Assembly: GCA_001566745.1 (NCBI GenBank)
Contig: KQ964482.1
Location: 107,111-130,186 of the forward strand
Direction: 5' to 3'
Source: Conidiobolus coronatus NRRL 28638
Lineage: Eukaryota > Entomophthoromycota > Entomophthoromycetes > Entomophthorales > Conidiobolaceae
Length of the DNA stretch: 23,076 bases
The notes below the pieces were generated by a model. It was not told the DNA's origin. It searched no databases and saw nothing but the letters and a program-made list of their open reading frames with translations. Positions 1 to 9,302 of this stretch are shown here, one piece after another. Position 1 is the first letter of the stretch. Every line of letters starts with the position of its first letter. The position numbers and the translations under genes were made by a program.

Positions 1-3000
1 GAATATATTCATAATGAGTCATAAGCGAGAATTATTAACTAATAGATGCATGGTTCATTAACTTTCAGCTTTTAAATAATCCTAATCAAAAGCTAAGCAT
101 TCTAATTATAGTTTATTAAGATTAATTATATAAGTTATTAATAATATTACAAAATTTATCGAAGTATTCTATTTGCTATATTCCTAATTAGTAATGTGGG
201 CAAAAAATTTTAGTTATAACCAGCTATTAAAATTTAATTAAAAATATTGGTAAACTTTTTAACCTAAATATTATTTAAATATATATCGGAAAAAGTTTTT
301 TATATGTCAACTTATATTAAACTAATAATTGATATAATATCATTGTAAATTATAATTTAATTATTTTAGCTTAACTATACTAAATAATTTTACATACAAA
401 TATTAATAAAATAATTCTAAATAACACGATGAATTTAAGTGATGTTTATTTACTTTTCCAATAACTAAAAAATAATTGTTTATTTTAAACTATTATTATT
501 CTTACTGTTATAATACATACAAAAATACTCTATTTCAATATTAAATATTCAATGAGAACGTTTCCACTTCAAATCTTATCTCAATAAATACCAATAAAGG
601 AATTACTATATAAAATTCTTGTTATCTGATATACCTTATCTTTTTTAAAGTGTTAATAGCTAAGTAATACTCACAGATGTGTGCAGGCATTCATCCGCTT
701 CATAACTTTAATTTAAATGTTTTGACTAATTTTCATTTGTAAAATTTGCTTTGCTTTGTTTATTACTTTCTTGGATAACAAATGAATAGTAATTTAATTG
801 CTCAATGCAGTATAAAATTTATAATGTTATTAATAGCGGGCATTGGTATTAATATTAATAATATGGCTAATATTTAACTCATTTTCATAACAGTCTCAAC
901 AATTGAAGAAAATTTTATAGTTAATACATTACTCTGGTTATATACTAGCAATTTTTTTTGTTAATTTGCAAAAAATTTTTATTATAGATATAAATTTTAT
1001 TAAATGATAATATGATTAGAGATATTATTATTAGTTATATATCTTGAGAGGCAATTTGATTAATTTTTATTCTAATTAGCTACTTATAATCTGACTAAAA
1101 TAAATAATTGAAAATAATGATATTATAAATAAATTTATAATTATATCATATTATTATAATTCGACAGTTTTATAATTCTAAATACCTAATAGAATTCTAT
1201 TATTTAAAATATCCATATGCCAATTTAGTCAAATTTTAACCTTTGATTATTACTAATATGCATATAAACTAATATTTCAATATTGAATATTCAATGAGAA
1301 CAATTCCACTAAAAAACTTTATCGCAGCGATACCATTAAAGGTATTAATATTTTTAATTTCTTGTTATTTAATATGTTTATATTTGAAGTAAAAACTAGT
1401 CTATTCAAATACTAATTTAGTTAAAATATTTTGACTAATTTTCATTTAAAAATTTGTTAAGTAGCCTTGGCTAAGAATATAGCTAATAGTAGTTTATTAC
1501 TTTATATAGCTTGGATTAGCGATAGCTCAATATGCGAGAATGATTGGTAATATGCTGCATTAGTCATTGATTTTCAACTGTATAATAATCGAATATGAAT
1601 ATAGAAATTTAATTGCGTATAATGTTTAACTCAGCAATATATAAGTTATATCAAAGTTTCATCTTGTTCAATTAGCGTTTTTTACTTTTAATCAGTCATT
1701 TAGTTATAGTTAATGAATAATATAAAAATTTTAAAAATAACCAACACTAATAAATATCATTTGGTATTTTATCAAATTTAGTACTATTAAAATCGGAATT
1801 AAATCAATATTACCATTATCTAATTCTAAATATTAAACTAATTCTCGGTGTTAATAATACATGTAATAAATCTTGTAATCGTTCAATAAGAACACTTTCA
1901 CTTTCGTAAAAATTACCTCAATGAATAGATTAAAGAATCAATAAATTAGCAAATTTGATCGATTTAATCTATATCTCTTATTTTTTATAGTAATATTTGA
2001 AAAGTAAAATTAAGCATGCCCGACAAATTCACCTATCTACCCCATACTTTATCAATTTCTTTGACTAATTTTCATTTAAAGTTTTTAATTTTTACTTTTC
2101 TTTCTTAGCTAAGTATAATGAATAGTCATTTAACTATTATAAAGTATGGATTAGCGATAGCTTCATTACCGAGAATTATTAACTAATGTGTACTTCAATA
2201 GTATCTAATAATCAACTCATATTTATAAATTTTTCAAATAATTTTCAATATTTGAAAAAGAATGAAAATTTTATAATTATAGTGTATTCTATTCAATATT
2301 AGTAAATTAATTATTAGCACTCTTTTAATGTAATTTTAAATACTTTAGTTATTGTTACGATTTTATTAATCATTAATAAATTAATATAAGATAATGATGA
2401 TTATTGTTACTATGGTTTTAAGAAAAAAAATTTACAAAATTTTAAGCTAGGTGCTAAATATATATCAAAAAATATATATAATATTATCTTCAAATTAAGT
2501 TATAGAATAAATATAATCGATTACTTAATTCAAATAATTATATTTTAGTTTAATAAATTCTCAAATTGGAATTATAAAAATAGTATTAGAGTTCTAAATA
2601 ATATAATAGATTCTATTTAAGTGGAATTATTAACTTTTTTAACTTATTTAATCCTTGTTTTAATCAATATTAATAATATTGCATACAAAAAGCCTTTCAA
2701 TATTAATTATTTAATGAGATCGCTTTCACTAAACAATAATCTTATCTTATCGAATACTTTTAAAGGTATAAATTATTCAAATTTCTTGTTATTTGAAGTC
2801 AAATTTTTTATCTTCTCAATTTTATTAAAAAATAATTGCATCCATTTAACCGTTCCCTTAATATTAATTAACTAATTTTCATTCAAAAAATTTAATCTAA
2901 AAATTTTTTGGCTTTGATTTCTTGGCTAAAAAGAAAATTTCAAATAGTCATAGTTAAAATAATAAATTTAGTTGCTTTATAAAGCTTAAATTAGCGATAA

Positions 3001-3200
3001 CGCAATAACCGAGAATGATTAATAATATGCTGCACATATGTTTGATTTTCAACTCTATAATAACTTAAATATGAATAGATTCTTTTGTAATAATTTTGAG
3101 AATAGCTTTAACTCAACAATGCTAACTTTATTATAATTACTCTATTTCATTTTCAATATGCGTTTTAGCTTTAATCAAACTAGTGCCAAATTAATGAACA
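1..3200. repeat. Diverged 0.6-0.8 kb tandem repeats, gene-free
   Basis: No convincing gene is visible; all frames are broken and the DNA is extremely A+T rich. Landmark strings recur in the same order. Landmark A (TTCAATGAGAAC...CACT-like) is at about 547-568, 1288-1310, 1881-1902 and 2709-2730. Next comes an AAAGG...TTCTTGTTAT block near 595, 1337 and 2761. Landmark B (TTTGACTAATTTTCATTT) is at 721-738, 1430-1447 and 2060-2077, with a variant near 2868-2884. Landmark C (TTAGCGATA...GAGAAT...) is near 1515, 2152 and 2993, with a fragment at 22-50. Around 1515-1600 and 2993-3080 the match is long. This implies four to five copies of a unit of about 600-800 bp, eroded by point changes and indels. 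The function is unknown. A weak extra piece of landmark A occurs near 3370-3420. Confidence 0.65.
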
Positions 3201-4072
3201 ATAAACTTTTTTTAGCCAATATACTAGTCTATGTAGTTAAAATTATTTATCTTTTCATTCTTTTTTAACTTGAATATGTCATTAAATTAAGCTAATGAAC
3301 TTAAATTTTTATCCAATATACCAGATACGCTAATTAAAATTGATTTATTATTTTAAAAAGCAATATATTTAGTAGTACTCTATTTTACTCCGAAATCTCA
3401 ACTAATAAAGGTAAAAATTACCCCATTCAGTTAACTGATACATATTATATAATTGCTATAATAACTATAATTAAATCCATAATTGGTATTATAAATTAAT
3501 ACTACTCTGTTGAATTTCGGGTTTAAATTAATAAAGATAAAATTTTATTTTTGAATTCTATTAATCTTCTAATGACATCATTAAAGCTATATTTTAATAT
3601 TTCAATGTTTTTGCAAAGTTAAAACCAAGATATTCAAAGACTAGCTTAACTTAAAATAATCAAATAGATTTAATATTCACAAATATTAATATTAAGATCT
3701 ATTGTTTTTGATTAATAATACACTTAATAGATTAAAATTAGATTAGAAAATAATAAATTATGCTATTGAAATTGATTGTCACAAATTTATAGGGCATATA
3801 CTTAGCCTTTAGGATAAATTTTATGCAATCTAGTTTAATCCCTTTTCTTCATTTACCTAATTTAGATAATTTTGTGATTATTAGTCCTCTATCTAAAAAA
3901 GGTTCGGTAAATTGAATTCACAAAAATTAAATTTAGAAGTTAATTAAGGGTTTAATAATTTATATAGTTAAATTGGGTTTATATATTAATTTTGTTTATT
4001 GATTAGATTAATTGATGTAAGTTTTTGTTATTGCGCACTCTAAAATCATCATAGATATTATTATGTTGGTTA
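3201..4072. other. Intergenic AT-rich DNA upstream of the P450 gene
   Basis: No open frame of interest, RNA gene or terminal-repeat element was seen. Two short related strings (TACTCT...AATAAAG near 3370-3420 and 3505-3540) look like decayed fragments of the upstream repeat. The last few hundred bases presumably contain the P450 promoter. Confidence 0.5.
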
Positions 4073-4086
4073 CCTTATATATAAGG
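4073..4086 (+). promoter_or_regulatory. Putative TATA box of the P450 gene (perfect palindrome)
   Basis: CCTTATATATAAGG is a perfect 14-bp palindrome with a TATATATAA core, about 95 bp before the ATG at 4181. It stands out from the surrounding DNA by its flanking CC/GG. It is too long in the middle to be a standard CArG box. Its role as a TATA element is inferred from sequence and position only. Confidence 0.4.
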
Positions 4087-4180
4087 CATTGATCTCTAAA
4101 TGATTCAATATTATTTACAAAAGTTACTACTACTGCCGATTGTTTATTAAATTAACAGACAAAAAAATTATAAACTAAAA

Positions 4181-5644
4181 ATGTTAGAAACAATGAATTT
4201 CACTGATGTGATTACCTTTACCATGACTGCTACAGTCGCTTACATCGCTTACTGGTACTACACTAACATTCACCATCCCTTCTACGTTTCTAATCTCTCA
4301 CATCTTCCCAAACCCTCCAACCCCCTCTATGCCTACTTTCACCTCTGGTATCGCGAATTAGTCGGTGACCCCGAAATCTATCTCGACTTAGTCGCCGAAC
4401 TCGGCCCCGTTGCCCAAGTTAGCAAAGATATGGTCCTCGTTAACGACCTCAACGCTCGTAAATGGCTCTTAACTTACAAATTCAACAAAGATGACAGTTA
4501 TCACATTTTTAACTTCCGTGGTCCAACAATTTTTTCAACAGCTGATAAAGAATTTCATCAAATTAGAAAGAGATTGGTTGCTCCTGCGTTCAGTAATAAA
4601 AACTTGGCAAAAATGGAACCAACTATTTATAAGGTAGGATCGGATCATTTAGCTCAATTTATTTCAAGCAGCATGGGTGACGAAAAGGAAGTTGTTCTAG
4701 ATATGTATAACTTATTCCATCGTAGTACTCTTGATGTTATCGGTGAATTGGTATTTGGTCAAAACTTAAACTGTATCCTTGATAGCAAGAAAGCTGATCA
4801 TTATATGAACGAGCTGAAAAAGACCCAGCTATTAATCGTCTTAAGAACTCTATGTCCCTCTATCTTCACTTTATTTACATATCCTATCCTAACTCTTTTT
4901 GAACCAACTATTTTGAAGAATATTAACGCTCGCAGACAAGATCCTAGCTTAAGAAATGAGGATATTTTGCAAAGTTTAATCGATGCTAAGGATCCTGAAA
5001 CTGGTGAGCAATTAACCGATGTCCAAATCGTCGATGAATGTGTTACTTTATTGTTTGCTGGAATGGATACAACTGCCAACACCCTTACTTGGGTCTTATA
5101 TGAAATCTTACGTCACCCAGAAGTTTACGCTCTCATAGAAAAAGAAATATTTACAGCATTCCCTAACGCTGAAGATGTTGCTACTATTGAAAGATGTAAA
5201 AGTGAATTACCCGCCCTTGAAGCAACAATCCTCGAATCAATGCGTCTTCATCCCGTAGCAGCTGGACCAATGTTCAAAAAAGTACCTCAAGGTGGCGTAA
5301 CCCTAAACGGACAATTCATACCCGAAAATACATCTGTAATCTTCCACGTAATCACTTACCACTTAGATCCTAACTACTTTGAAAATCCTAAACAATTCAG
5401 TATTGATCGCTGGTTAGGCCCTAATCGTGAAGAAAACAAAGGTAAATTGCTTACATTTAGTATGGGTCCAAGAGGTTGTGTTGGTAGAGATTTGGCTTGG
5501 TCAGAAATTTACTTAGTTATTGTTAAGTTGATTAGAATGTTTAGAATGGAATTAGTAGAAAAGGAGCCTATGAAGCCAGAGCTCTATTTCTTATACACAC
5601 CTAAGGATGGAAAGTTCGATGTTAAGCTAACTAAGAGAGTTTAG
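4181..5644 (+). CDS. Cytochrome P450 monooxygenase, ER-anchored, fungal type
   Basis: A complete intronless frame of 487 residues that ends in TAG. P450s use a haem-thiolate iron and electrons from NADPH-P450 reductase to oxygenate lipids, sterols, secondary metabolites or xenobiotics. A hydrophobic N-terminal segment (about residues 9-28) fits an ER membrane anchor. A proline-bearing hinge follows (HLPKPSNP, 41-48). The I-helix oxygen-activation motif AGMDTT is at 293-298. The K-helix ExxR is E352-S-M-R355. The haem loop FSMGPRGCVG (426-435) matches FxxGxRxCxG exactly, with Cys433 as iron ligand. The PERF-like site reads FSIDRW. The usual C-helix Trp is replaced by His126 (HQIRK). The protein is slightly short for a fungal P450 but no motif is missing. 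The start is the first ATG, in an A-rich leader; a second Met at residue 5 is possible. The family and substrate cannot be assigned. Codons for about residues 27-100 are unusually C-ending compared with the middle of the gene. Confidence 0.95.
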   Translation: MLETMNFTDVITFTMTATVAYIAYWYYTNIHHPFYVSNLSHLPKPSNPLYAYFHLWYRELVGDPEIYLDLVAELGPVAQVSKDMVLVNDLNARKWLLTYKFNKDDSYHIFNFRGPTIFSTADKEFHQIRKRLVAPAFSNKNLAKMEPTIYKVGSDHLAQFISSSMGDEKEVVLDMYNLFHRSTLDVIGELVFGQNLNCILDSKKADHYMNELKKTQLLIVLRTLCPSIFTLFTYPILTLFEPTILKNINARRQDPSLRNEDILQSLIDAKDPETGEQLTDVQIVDECVTLLFAGMDTTANTLTWVLYEILRHPEVYALIEKEIFTAFPNAEDVATIERCKSELPALEATILESMRLHPVAAGPMFKKVPQGGVTLNGQFIPENTSVIFHVITYHLDPNYFENPKQFSIDRWLGPNREENKGKLLTFSMGPRGCVGRDLAWSEIYLVIVKLIRMFRMELVEKEPMKPELYFLYTPKDGKFDVKLTKRV

Positions 5645-5682
5645 TGGGTATTTTAAGGTTTTTATATTATCTTATTAACAAA

Positions 5683-5718
5683 AATAAATTATTACTATTA
5701 TTAAAAAAATTGTTTATT
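5683..5718. terminator. Opposed poly(A) signals of two convergent genes
   Basis: AATAAA on the plus strand at 5683-5688 lies about 40 bp after the P450 stop. AATAAA on the minus strand (5713-5718) lies about 45 bp after the stop of the small secreted-protein gene. The two coding regions end only 116 bp apart, so their 3' UTRs probably overlap. In DNA this AT-rich the hexamers are weak evidence by themselves. Confidence 0.35.
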
Positions 5719-5760
5719 ATTACAACAGCGCATCACAGCAGTATATCTACACTTAACTTA

Positions 5761-6087
5761 TTAATCAATATTAATCCATTTTTCTCCAACCCATCTATCA
5801 CATTTATCCTTCATTATATCGTAGTCTCCACACTCCTTTCTCCTTAACCTCAGTCCAAAATATTTACATCCTCGCCTCAAACAATCTATAGAATATCCTC
5901 CTGGACTTGGAGTTCCAATTGCAGAAATACTCTGAGAATAATGCCAAACTTGGGGGTTTCTGGGTTTACAACGTTTGAATAGAGTTTGTGTTATAGAGGT
6001 AGAAGGCTGGTTTCGAGAGTGGCATTGGTAGAAATACAGGGATTGAACCGCGCTAGATAGAATAGTAAATAATATAAAAAACTTCAT
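5761..6087 (-). CDS. Small secreted cysteine-rich protein, six cysteines
   Basis: A complete 108-residue frame that ends in TAA. The N-terminus MKFFILFTILSSAVQS is a classic signal peptide, with probable cleavage after about residue 16. The mature part of about 92 residues is basic, with six cysteines at residues 22, 40, 69, 74, 86 and 96. The even number and the C-x4-C pair at 69/74 suggest three disulfide bonds. Gly, Pro and aromatic residues are frequent, as in small folded extracellular proteins. I recognise no family. Candidate roles are an effector, an antimicrobial peptide or a cell-wall protein, but nothing in the sequence decides between them. A TATA-like box sits 41-50 bp upstream and a poly(A) signal about 45 bp downstream. 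It converges with the P450 gene. The base composition is clearly richer in G+C than the flanks, which supports real coding sequence. Confidence 0.75.
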   Translation of the reverse strand: MKFFILFTILSSAVQSLYFYQCHSRNQPSTSITQTLFKRCKPRNPQVWHYSQSISAIGTPSPGGYSIDCLRRGCKYFGLRLRRKECGDYDIMKDKCDRWVGEKWINID

Positions 6088-6127
6088 ATTTGTTAAATTA
6101 TTATTTATGGAGGATTTACAGAGCTAC

Positions 6128-6137
6128 TTATATATAT
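6128..6137 (-). promoter_or_regulatory. TATA box of the small secreted-protein gene
   Basis: On the minus strand the sequence reads ATATATATAAG about 41-50 bp before the ATG at 6087. Relatively GC-rich bases (CCCCG) precede it, so it stands out locally. It implies a very short 5' UTR. Inferred from position and sequence. Confidence 0.45.
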
Positions 6138-6241
6138 CGGGGTTGAAACTGTGATAAGTTTAGAATTAATTTTTGATGCAAATTTCTAAAAACATAAATT
6201 ATGGTGAGATGTAATGAAAAGCTTAGTATAGAGAATAATTA

Positions 6242-6506
6242 ATATGAGAGATTTTGATTAAATCAAGGAAATCAGGTCCATAATTATTTATTTGGCATAT
6301 TTATAGTATTTTTGATTATTACATGATTAAGGCATATTAAACAGCCTATTTTATTAGTTGATGTATTTAGCAGAGCGTTATAATATTATATATTAACTAA
6401 TCTCTTATGTAGAATAAGTATATATGATGGTAACACGATTGTATTAAAATTAATATTTTGAACAGAGCTCATAAAAAATTTTAATAAAAATGCTATGCTT
6501 TCAACT
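6242..6506 (+). mobile_element. MITE-like element, copy 1 (degenerate)
   Basis: A non-coding element of about 265 bp that aligns over most of its length, in the same orientation, with the copy at 8192-8433. The left end ATATGAGAGATTTTGATTA matches that copy's ATATTGAAAGATTCTGGTTA. The interior shares TTTTTGATT, a TTAAACAGCC/TTAAAGAGCA block followed by TTATTAGTT, and AGAGCTCATA near the right end. The right end (CTTTCA near 6498) is eroded. It codes for nothing. It stops about 15 bp short of the poly-T terminator of the adjacent tRNA-Ile gene. Confidence 0.55.
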
Positions 6507-6521
6507 AAAAATCTAAACATT

Positions 6522-6526
6522 AAAAA
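6522..6526 (-). terminator. RNA polymerase III terminator of tRNA-Ile
   Basis: Five A on the plus strand (TTTTT in the transcript sense) begin one base beyond the 3' end of the tRNA gene, as expected for Pol III termination. Confidence 0.7.
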
Positions 6527-6527
6527 T

Positions 6528-6600
6528 GCTCCCAACAGGGATCGAACCTGTGACCTTGGCGTTATTAGCACCACGCTCTAACCAACTGAGCTATGGGAGC
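6528..6600 (-). tRNA. tRNA-Ile (anticodon AAT)
   Basis: The minus strand folds as a complete cloverleaf of 73 nt without intron. The 7-bp acceptor stem is GCTCCCA/TGGGAGC. The D arm is GCTC...GAGC with AGTTGGTTA in the loop. The anticodon stem TGGTG/CGCCA (one T-G pair) has the loop CTAATAA, giving anticodon AAT (read as IAU after editing). The T stem is ACAGG/CCTGT with loop TTCGATC. A-box (TAGCTCAGTTGG) and B-box (GGTTCGATCC) internal promoters are intact. No 3' CCA is encoded, as usual in eukaryotes. Confidence 0.95.
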
Positions 6601-7428
6601 TTATATTTAGAACGAATTTGTTATTTCTATTTTATTAAACAAATTTAATAGGCTAATCTTTACGCTTTTATAAATTCATAGTTTTATTTAAAAATATTTT
6701 TCTTAACAATAGTTTTTTCTATTTTTTCTTCTAATAATTTTTCATTTTTACTATTTTAAGCTACTATATATGATATCCATGTTACCGTTTTCATGGCTTT
6801 TTATTTTTAATTAATCTTTTTATATGAATTTTTTTCACATAGGTTAAAATCATTTTATTAATTATAAAATTCTATTTTCTAATTATAATCTATATCACAA
6901 GCCATATTTCATTATCTTTAATTTAAGAATAGTATTTTTTTATTAAAACACTATATTTTTTATATATACTAATGCAAAATAAATTAAAATTAAAGACTAT
7001 TATCTATTAAAGAATTAATTATCTATATACAGTATTATTATAATTTACAAAAATTTTATCACACTATGTTATCAATACATGGTCTTATTAAGATATTTTT
7101 TAAATTTATCATTAAGTTATTCCATCTTCTCTATTACTCAATTAAATCTAAAGTTATTTTATAAAAAATTAATAATTAGAAAAAATATATAGCACAGCAT
7201 TTTAAGTTTAAAAAGTTAATTGAGGTTATAGTTATTATAGAGTATAATTCGAGCAATAAGAAGTTTTATATAAATCACTATTATACATTTATTATTAATG
7301 TGAGAGTTTTAGTCGATAAAAAGTTATAAACTACTTCACAGGTAATTTTAGCTAGATTTTATTATAGTATTAAAGATCAATATATCCTATATTTTCAATT
7401 CTTAATTATTAAAAGTATTTCAAATGGT
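6601..7428. other. Intergenic AT-rich DNA between two tRNA genes
   Basis: No gene, RNA fold or clear repeat was recognised. The DNA is low-complexity A+T with stops in every frame. Confidence 0.5.
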
Positions 7429-7443
7429 AAAAAAATAAAAAAA
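7429..7443 (-). terminator. RNA polymerase III terminators of tRNA-Pro
   Basis: Two runs of seven A on the plus strand (7429-7435 and 7437-7443; poly-T in the transcript) start five bases past the tRNA 3' end. The second run may serve as a back-up terminator. Confidence 0.7.
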
Positions 7444-7447
7444 TTAA

Positions 7448-7519
7448 GGGCTCCAACGGGAATTGAACCCGTGACCTCCCGCACCCAAAGCGGGAATCAT
7501 ACCACTAGACCATGAAGCC
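7448..7519 (-). tRNA. tRNA-Pro (anticodon TGG)
   Basis: A 72-nt cloverleaf on the minus strand without intron. The acceptor is GGCTTCA/TGGAGCC (one T-G pair), followed by discriminator C, normal for eukaryotic tRNA-Pro. The D arm is GGTC...GATT, closed partly by G-T pairs. The anticodon stem CCCGC/GCGGG has the loop TTTGGGT, anticodon TGG. The T arm is ACGGG/CCCGT with loop TTCAATT. The B-box GGTTCAATTCC is intact. Confidence 0.95.
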
Positions 7520-8191
7520 GTGACTACTAATTTTATATTAGCTATTTATCTAACAAATTAGTTTTATTTGAAATATTTTTAATTACCATTGATTGCATTA
7601 GTGATTTTTTATTGTGTTTTTCTAATTTCATATTTTATTTTAAATATTATATTTATACATATATTATATTTTTATCATTTCTATTAGGTTGCTATTTTAC
7701 TTTGTTGTAATATCGATTTAGCTTATATTGGACGCATATATATATATATATACTTAAACCAAATCACAATATTTAGTCTAATTATATATTTGCATTCACT
7801 TTAATACCATATTTTATAACATGTACTCAACTACATTCTTCTATATATTTTTCTTTTTTCTTGGCATAGTAAATTTTCGGACTTCTCGTATACTACAAAT
7901 AAATGATACGATATATTTAATATTTGATATTATAGAGTATTAGCTACTTAAGATCTTAATGAATTTTTAAATATTATTGAAATTTAAAAATAAATAACAA
8001 GGATTATAAGTCCATAAGGTTTGGTTAATTAGATTACTAAAGCTATCGTTAATTAATACAGTCTCTATTCTATTAATACCAATTAATAGTTAAGAGTTCA
8101 GCTTTTATAAATTGTAGAGTATTAAATTAGAAAAAATCTAAATAGCTATTTTAAATTTGATTTAATTAATGATAACTGCCATAAAAAATTG
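7520..8191. other. Intergenic AT-rich DNA with a short (AT)n tract
   Basis: No gene seen. A 17-bp pure AT dinucleotide run lies at 7736-7752. The rest is low-complexity A+T sequence. Confidence 0.5.
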
Positions 8192-8433
8192 ATATTGAAA
8201 GATTCTGGTTAGAAAGAGGAAAATTTGAAATATTTTTGATTTATACTTGCTTAAAGCTTATTAAAGAGCAGTTTTTATTAGTTAAAGTTGATAATATAAT
8301 ATTTTTATATGATATTATAATCAATTCTCTATTAAATAATGACTATACACGATGAAAACTCGGCTATAAAAAATTAAAATTTTGGACTGAGCTCATACAA
8401 AATTTAAGCCAAGTTAACCTTAATCTTTCATAT
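8192..8433 (+). mobile_element. MITE-like element, copy 2 (242 bp)
   Basis: The ends form imperfect terminal inverted repeats. The left end is ATATTGAAAGATTCTGGTTA. The reverse complement of the right end is ATATGAAAGATTAAGGTTAA, and both continue into AAATTT-rich sequence. The interior has no coding capacity. It is the most complete gap-free copy of the family: copy 1 (6242-6506) is parallel to it and copy 3 (10371-10873) is inverted. No unambiguous target-site duplication can be read, partly because the flanks are so AT-rich. The superfamily is not assignable. Confidence 0.65.
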
Positions 8434-8696
8434 AGAATTAATGGGTTGTTTATAAAGGATATATAATTGTAGATTTTATTATAATAGTAGTCTAATTAGT
8501 TCAACTAGTTTAAACGTGAAATCATGAATTTTTAATAAAAGTGTAAAGTGCTAGATTGGGTTAGGATAGCGAGTAAATTTATATAATAAGAAGTAAATAC
8601 TTTAGTAACAAGCTTAACTATATCAATATCCAAATTAAAAGCAATAACTCAACACAGCTAAAACAAAAATAAATTTTAATATCTCAAAAAATCCCA

Positions 8697-9262
8697 CTAT
8701 AAATCCCACAGCTCCTTATTAAAAGCATCTACAAGTTTAGCATCATCTCTGTAAAATCTCTGAAATTCAGTAAACCCACCCCTCAATACATAAACCTCTT
8801 GACCATTCTCATTTCCAGTTAGATTAAGTGCATCATTATAGATTCGAGCGGATTTGGGACCTCTAACTTGACTTAAAGCGCAATGGAAAATAACTTTACC
8901 AATGCCTTGGTTTTGAGCTACTAGTAAATCAGCTCGTTCTTTAATTTCATGAGCGGGCACATTTATGGAATTGAGGATATGACCACCCTATGGAAATTAG
9001 TAAGGCGATATTGATAATTTATATGGATTATTTACTATTCTATCGGAATCTCTAACGTCAACAACAACGTAATCTTTTCTACAAATTCATCAATCAATAC
9101 GTGAATTTTTAAATTTTTATTATCTTACCCAGCTTTTAAACTTTCATCATGCATAATATCCCTTAAATTATCAGGTTCCAAGTATCTAATATGACTTTTT
9201 ACCATATTTGCTAATTTATTAGAGTTTTTATTAATTGATTGCTTTACAAAATTTATTAGCAT
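8697..9262 (-). CDS. Rhodanese-fold Cdc25-like phosphatase / arsenate reductase (Ych1/Ibp1 type), three exons
   Basis: Exons are 9129-9262, 9036-9078 and 8697-8987, spliced at GT/AG sites; they join in frame to 155 residues. An in-frame TAA lies directly before the ATG; a second Met at residue 20 is an alternative start. The product is a single rhodanese domain. DYVVVDVRDSDRIGGHI (48-63) is the typical first half. FHCALSQVRGP (93-103) holds the HCX5R loop, with catalytic Cys95 and Arg101. EVYVLRGGFTEF (123-134) is the typical end. The length fits yeast Ych1 and fission-yeast Ibp1, cytosolic or nuclear Cdc25-like phosphatases; relatives such as plant and Leishmania ACR2 reduce arsenate. Whether this one acts on phosphoproteins or arsenate cannot be told from sequence. 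The final exon alone gives an open frame of 87 residues that lacks the N-terminal half, so the splicing model matters. Confidence 0.88.
8988..9035 (-). other. Intron 2 of the rhodanese-fold gene (48 nt)
   Basis: It begins GTAAATA and ends TTTCCATAG. A perfect TACTAAT branch site lies 7 nt before the terminal CCATAG. Removing it joins ...DSDRI to GGHI..., restoring a standard rhodanese motif. Left in, it introduces in-frame stops. Confidence 0.85.
9079..9128 (-). other. Intron 1 of the rhodanese-fold gene (50 nt)
   Basis: It begins GTAAGAT and ends ATTTGTAG, with a TTGAT-type branch candidate upstream. Removal joins SLKAG to KDYVVVDVRD in frame. The short length is typical of fungal introns. 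Confidence 0.82.
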
Positions 9263-9294
9263 TTAATTAATTGATATTGTTGGTGGATTTGTGA

Positions 9295-9302
9295 TTTATA
9301 TA
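9295..9302 (-). promoter_or_regulatory. TATA-like box of the rhodanese-fold gene
   Basis: TATATAAA on the minus strand, 33-40 bp before the ATG at 9262. The position matches the TATA boxes of the other short-leader genes here, but in AT-rich DNA a chance match is possible. Confidence 0.3.

Noticed and set aside
2621-2875. Hydrophobic 84-codon open frame on the plus strand
   Set aside because: It begins with GTG rather than ATG and lies in a diverged non-coding tandem repeat. Its composition is what AT-rich DNA yields by chance (Leu, Ile, Asn, Phe).
1-3200. CRISPR-like array
   Set aside because: The repeats are long, diverged and spaced by hundreds of bases, and the organism is eukaryotic.
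4801-5082. Antisense 93-codon frame within the P450 gene
   Set aside because: It is a shadow of the P450 coding sequence, which has all family motifs.
5644-5847. 67-codon frame after the P450 stop
   Set aside because: It overlaps the better supported minus-strand secreted-protein gene, starts with GTG overlapping the P450 stop codon, and is low-complexity.
6386-6574. 62-codon minus-strand frame
   Set aside because: It runs through the tRNA-Ile gene and a MITE-like element, so it is not a protein gene.
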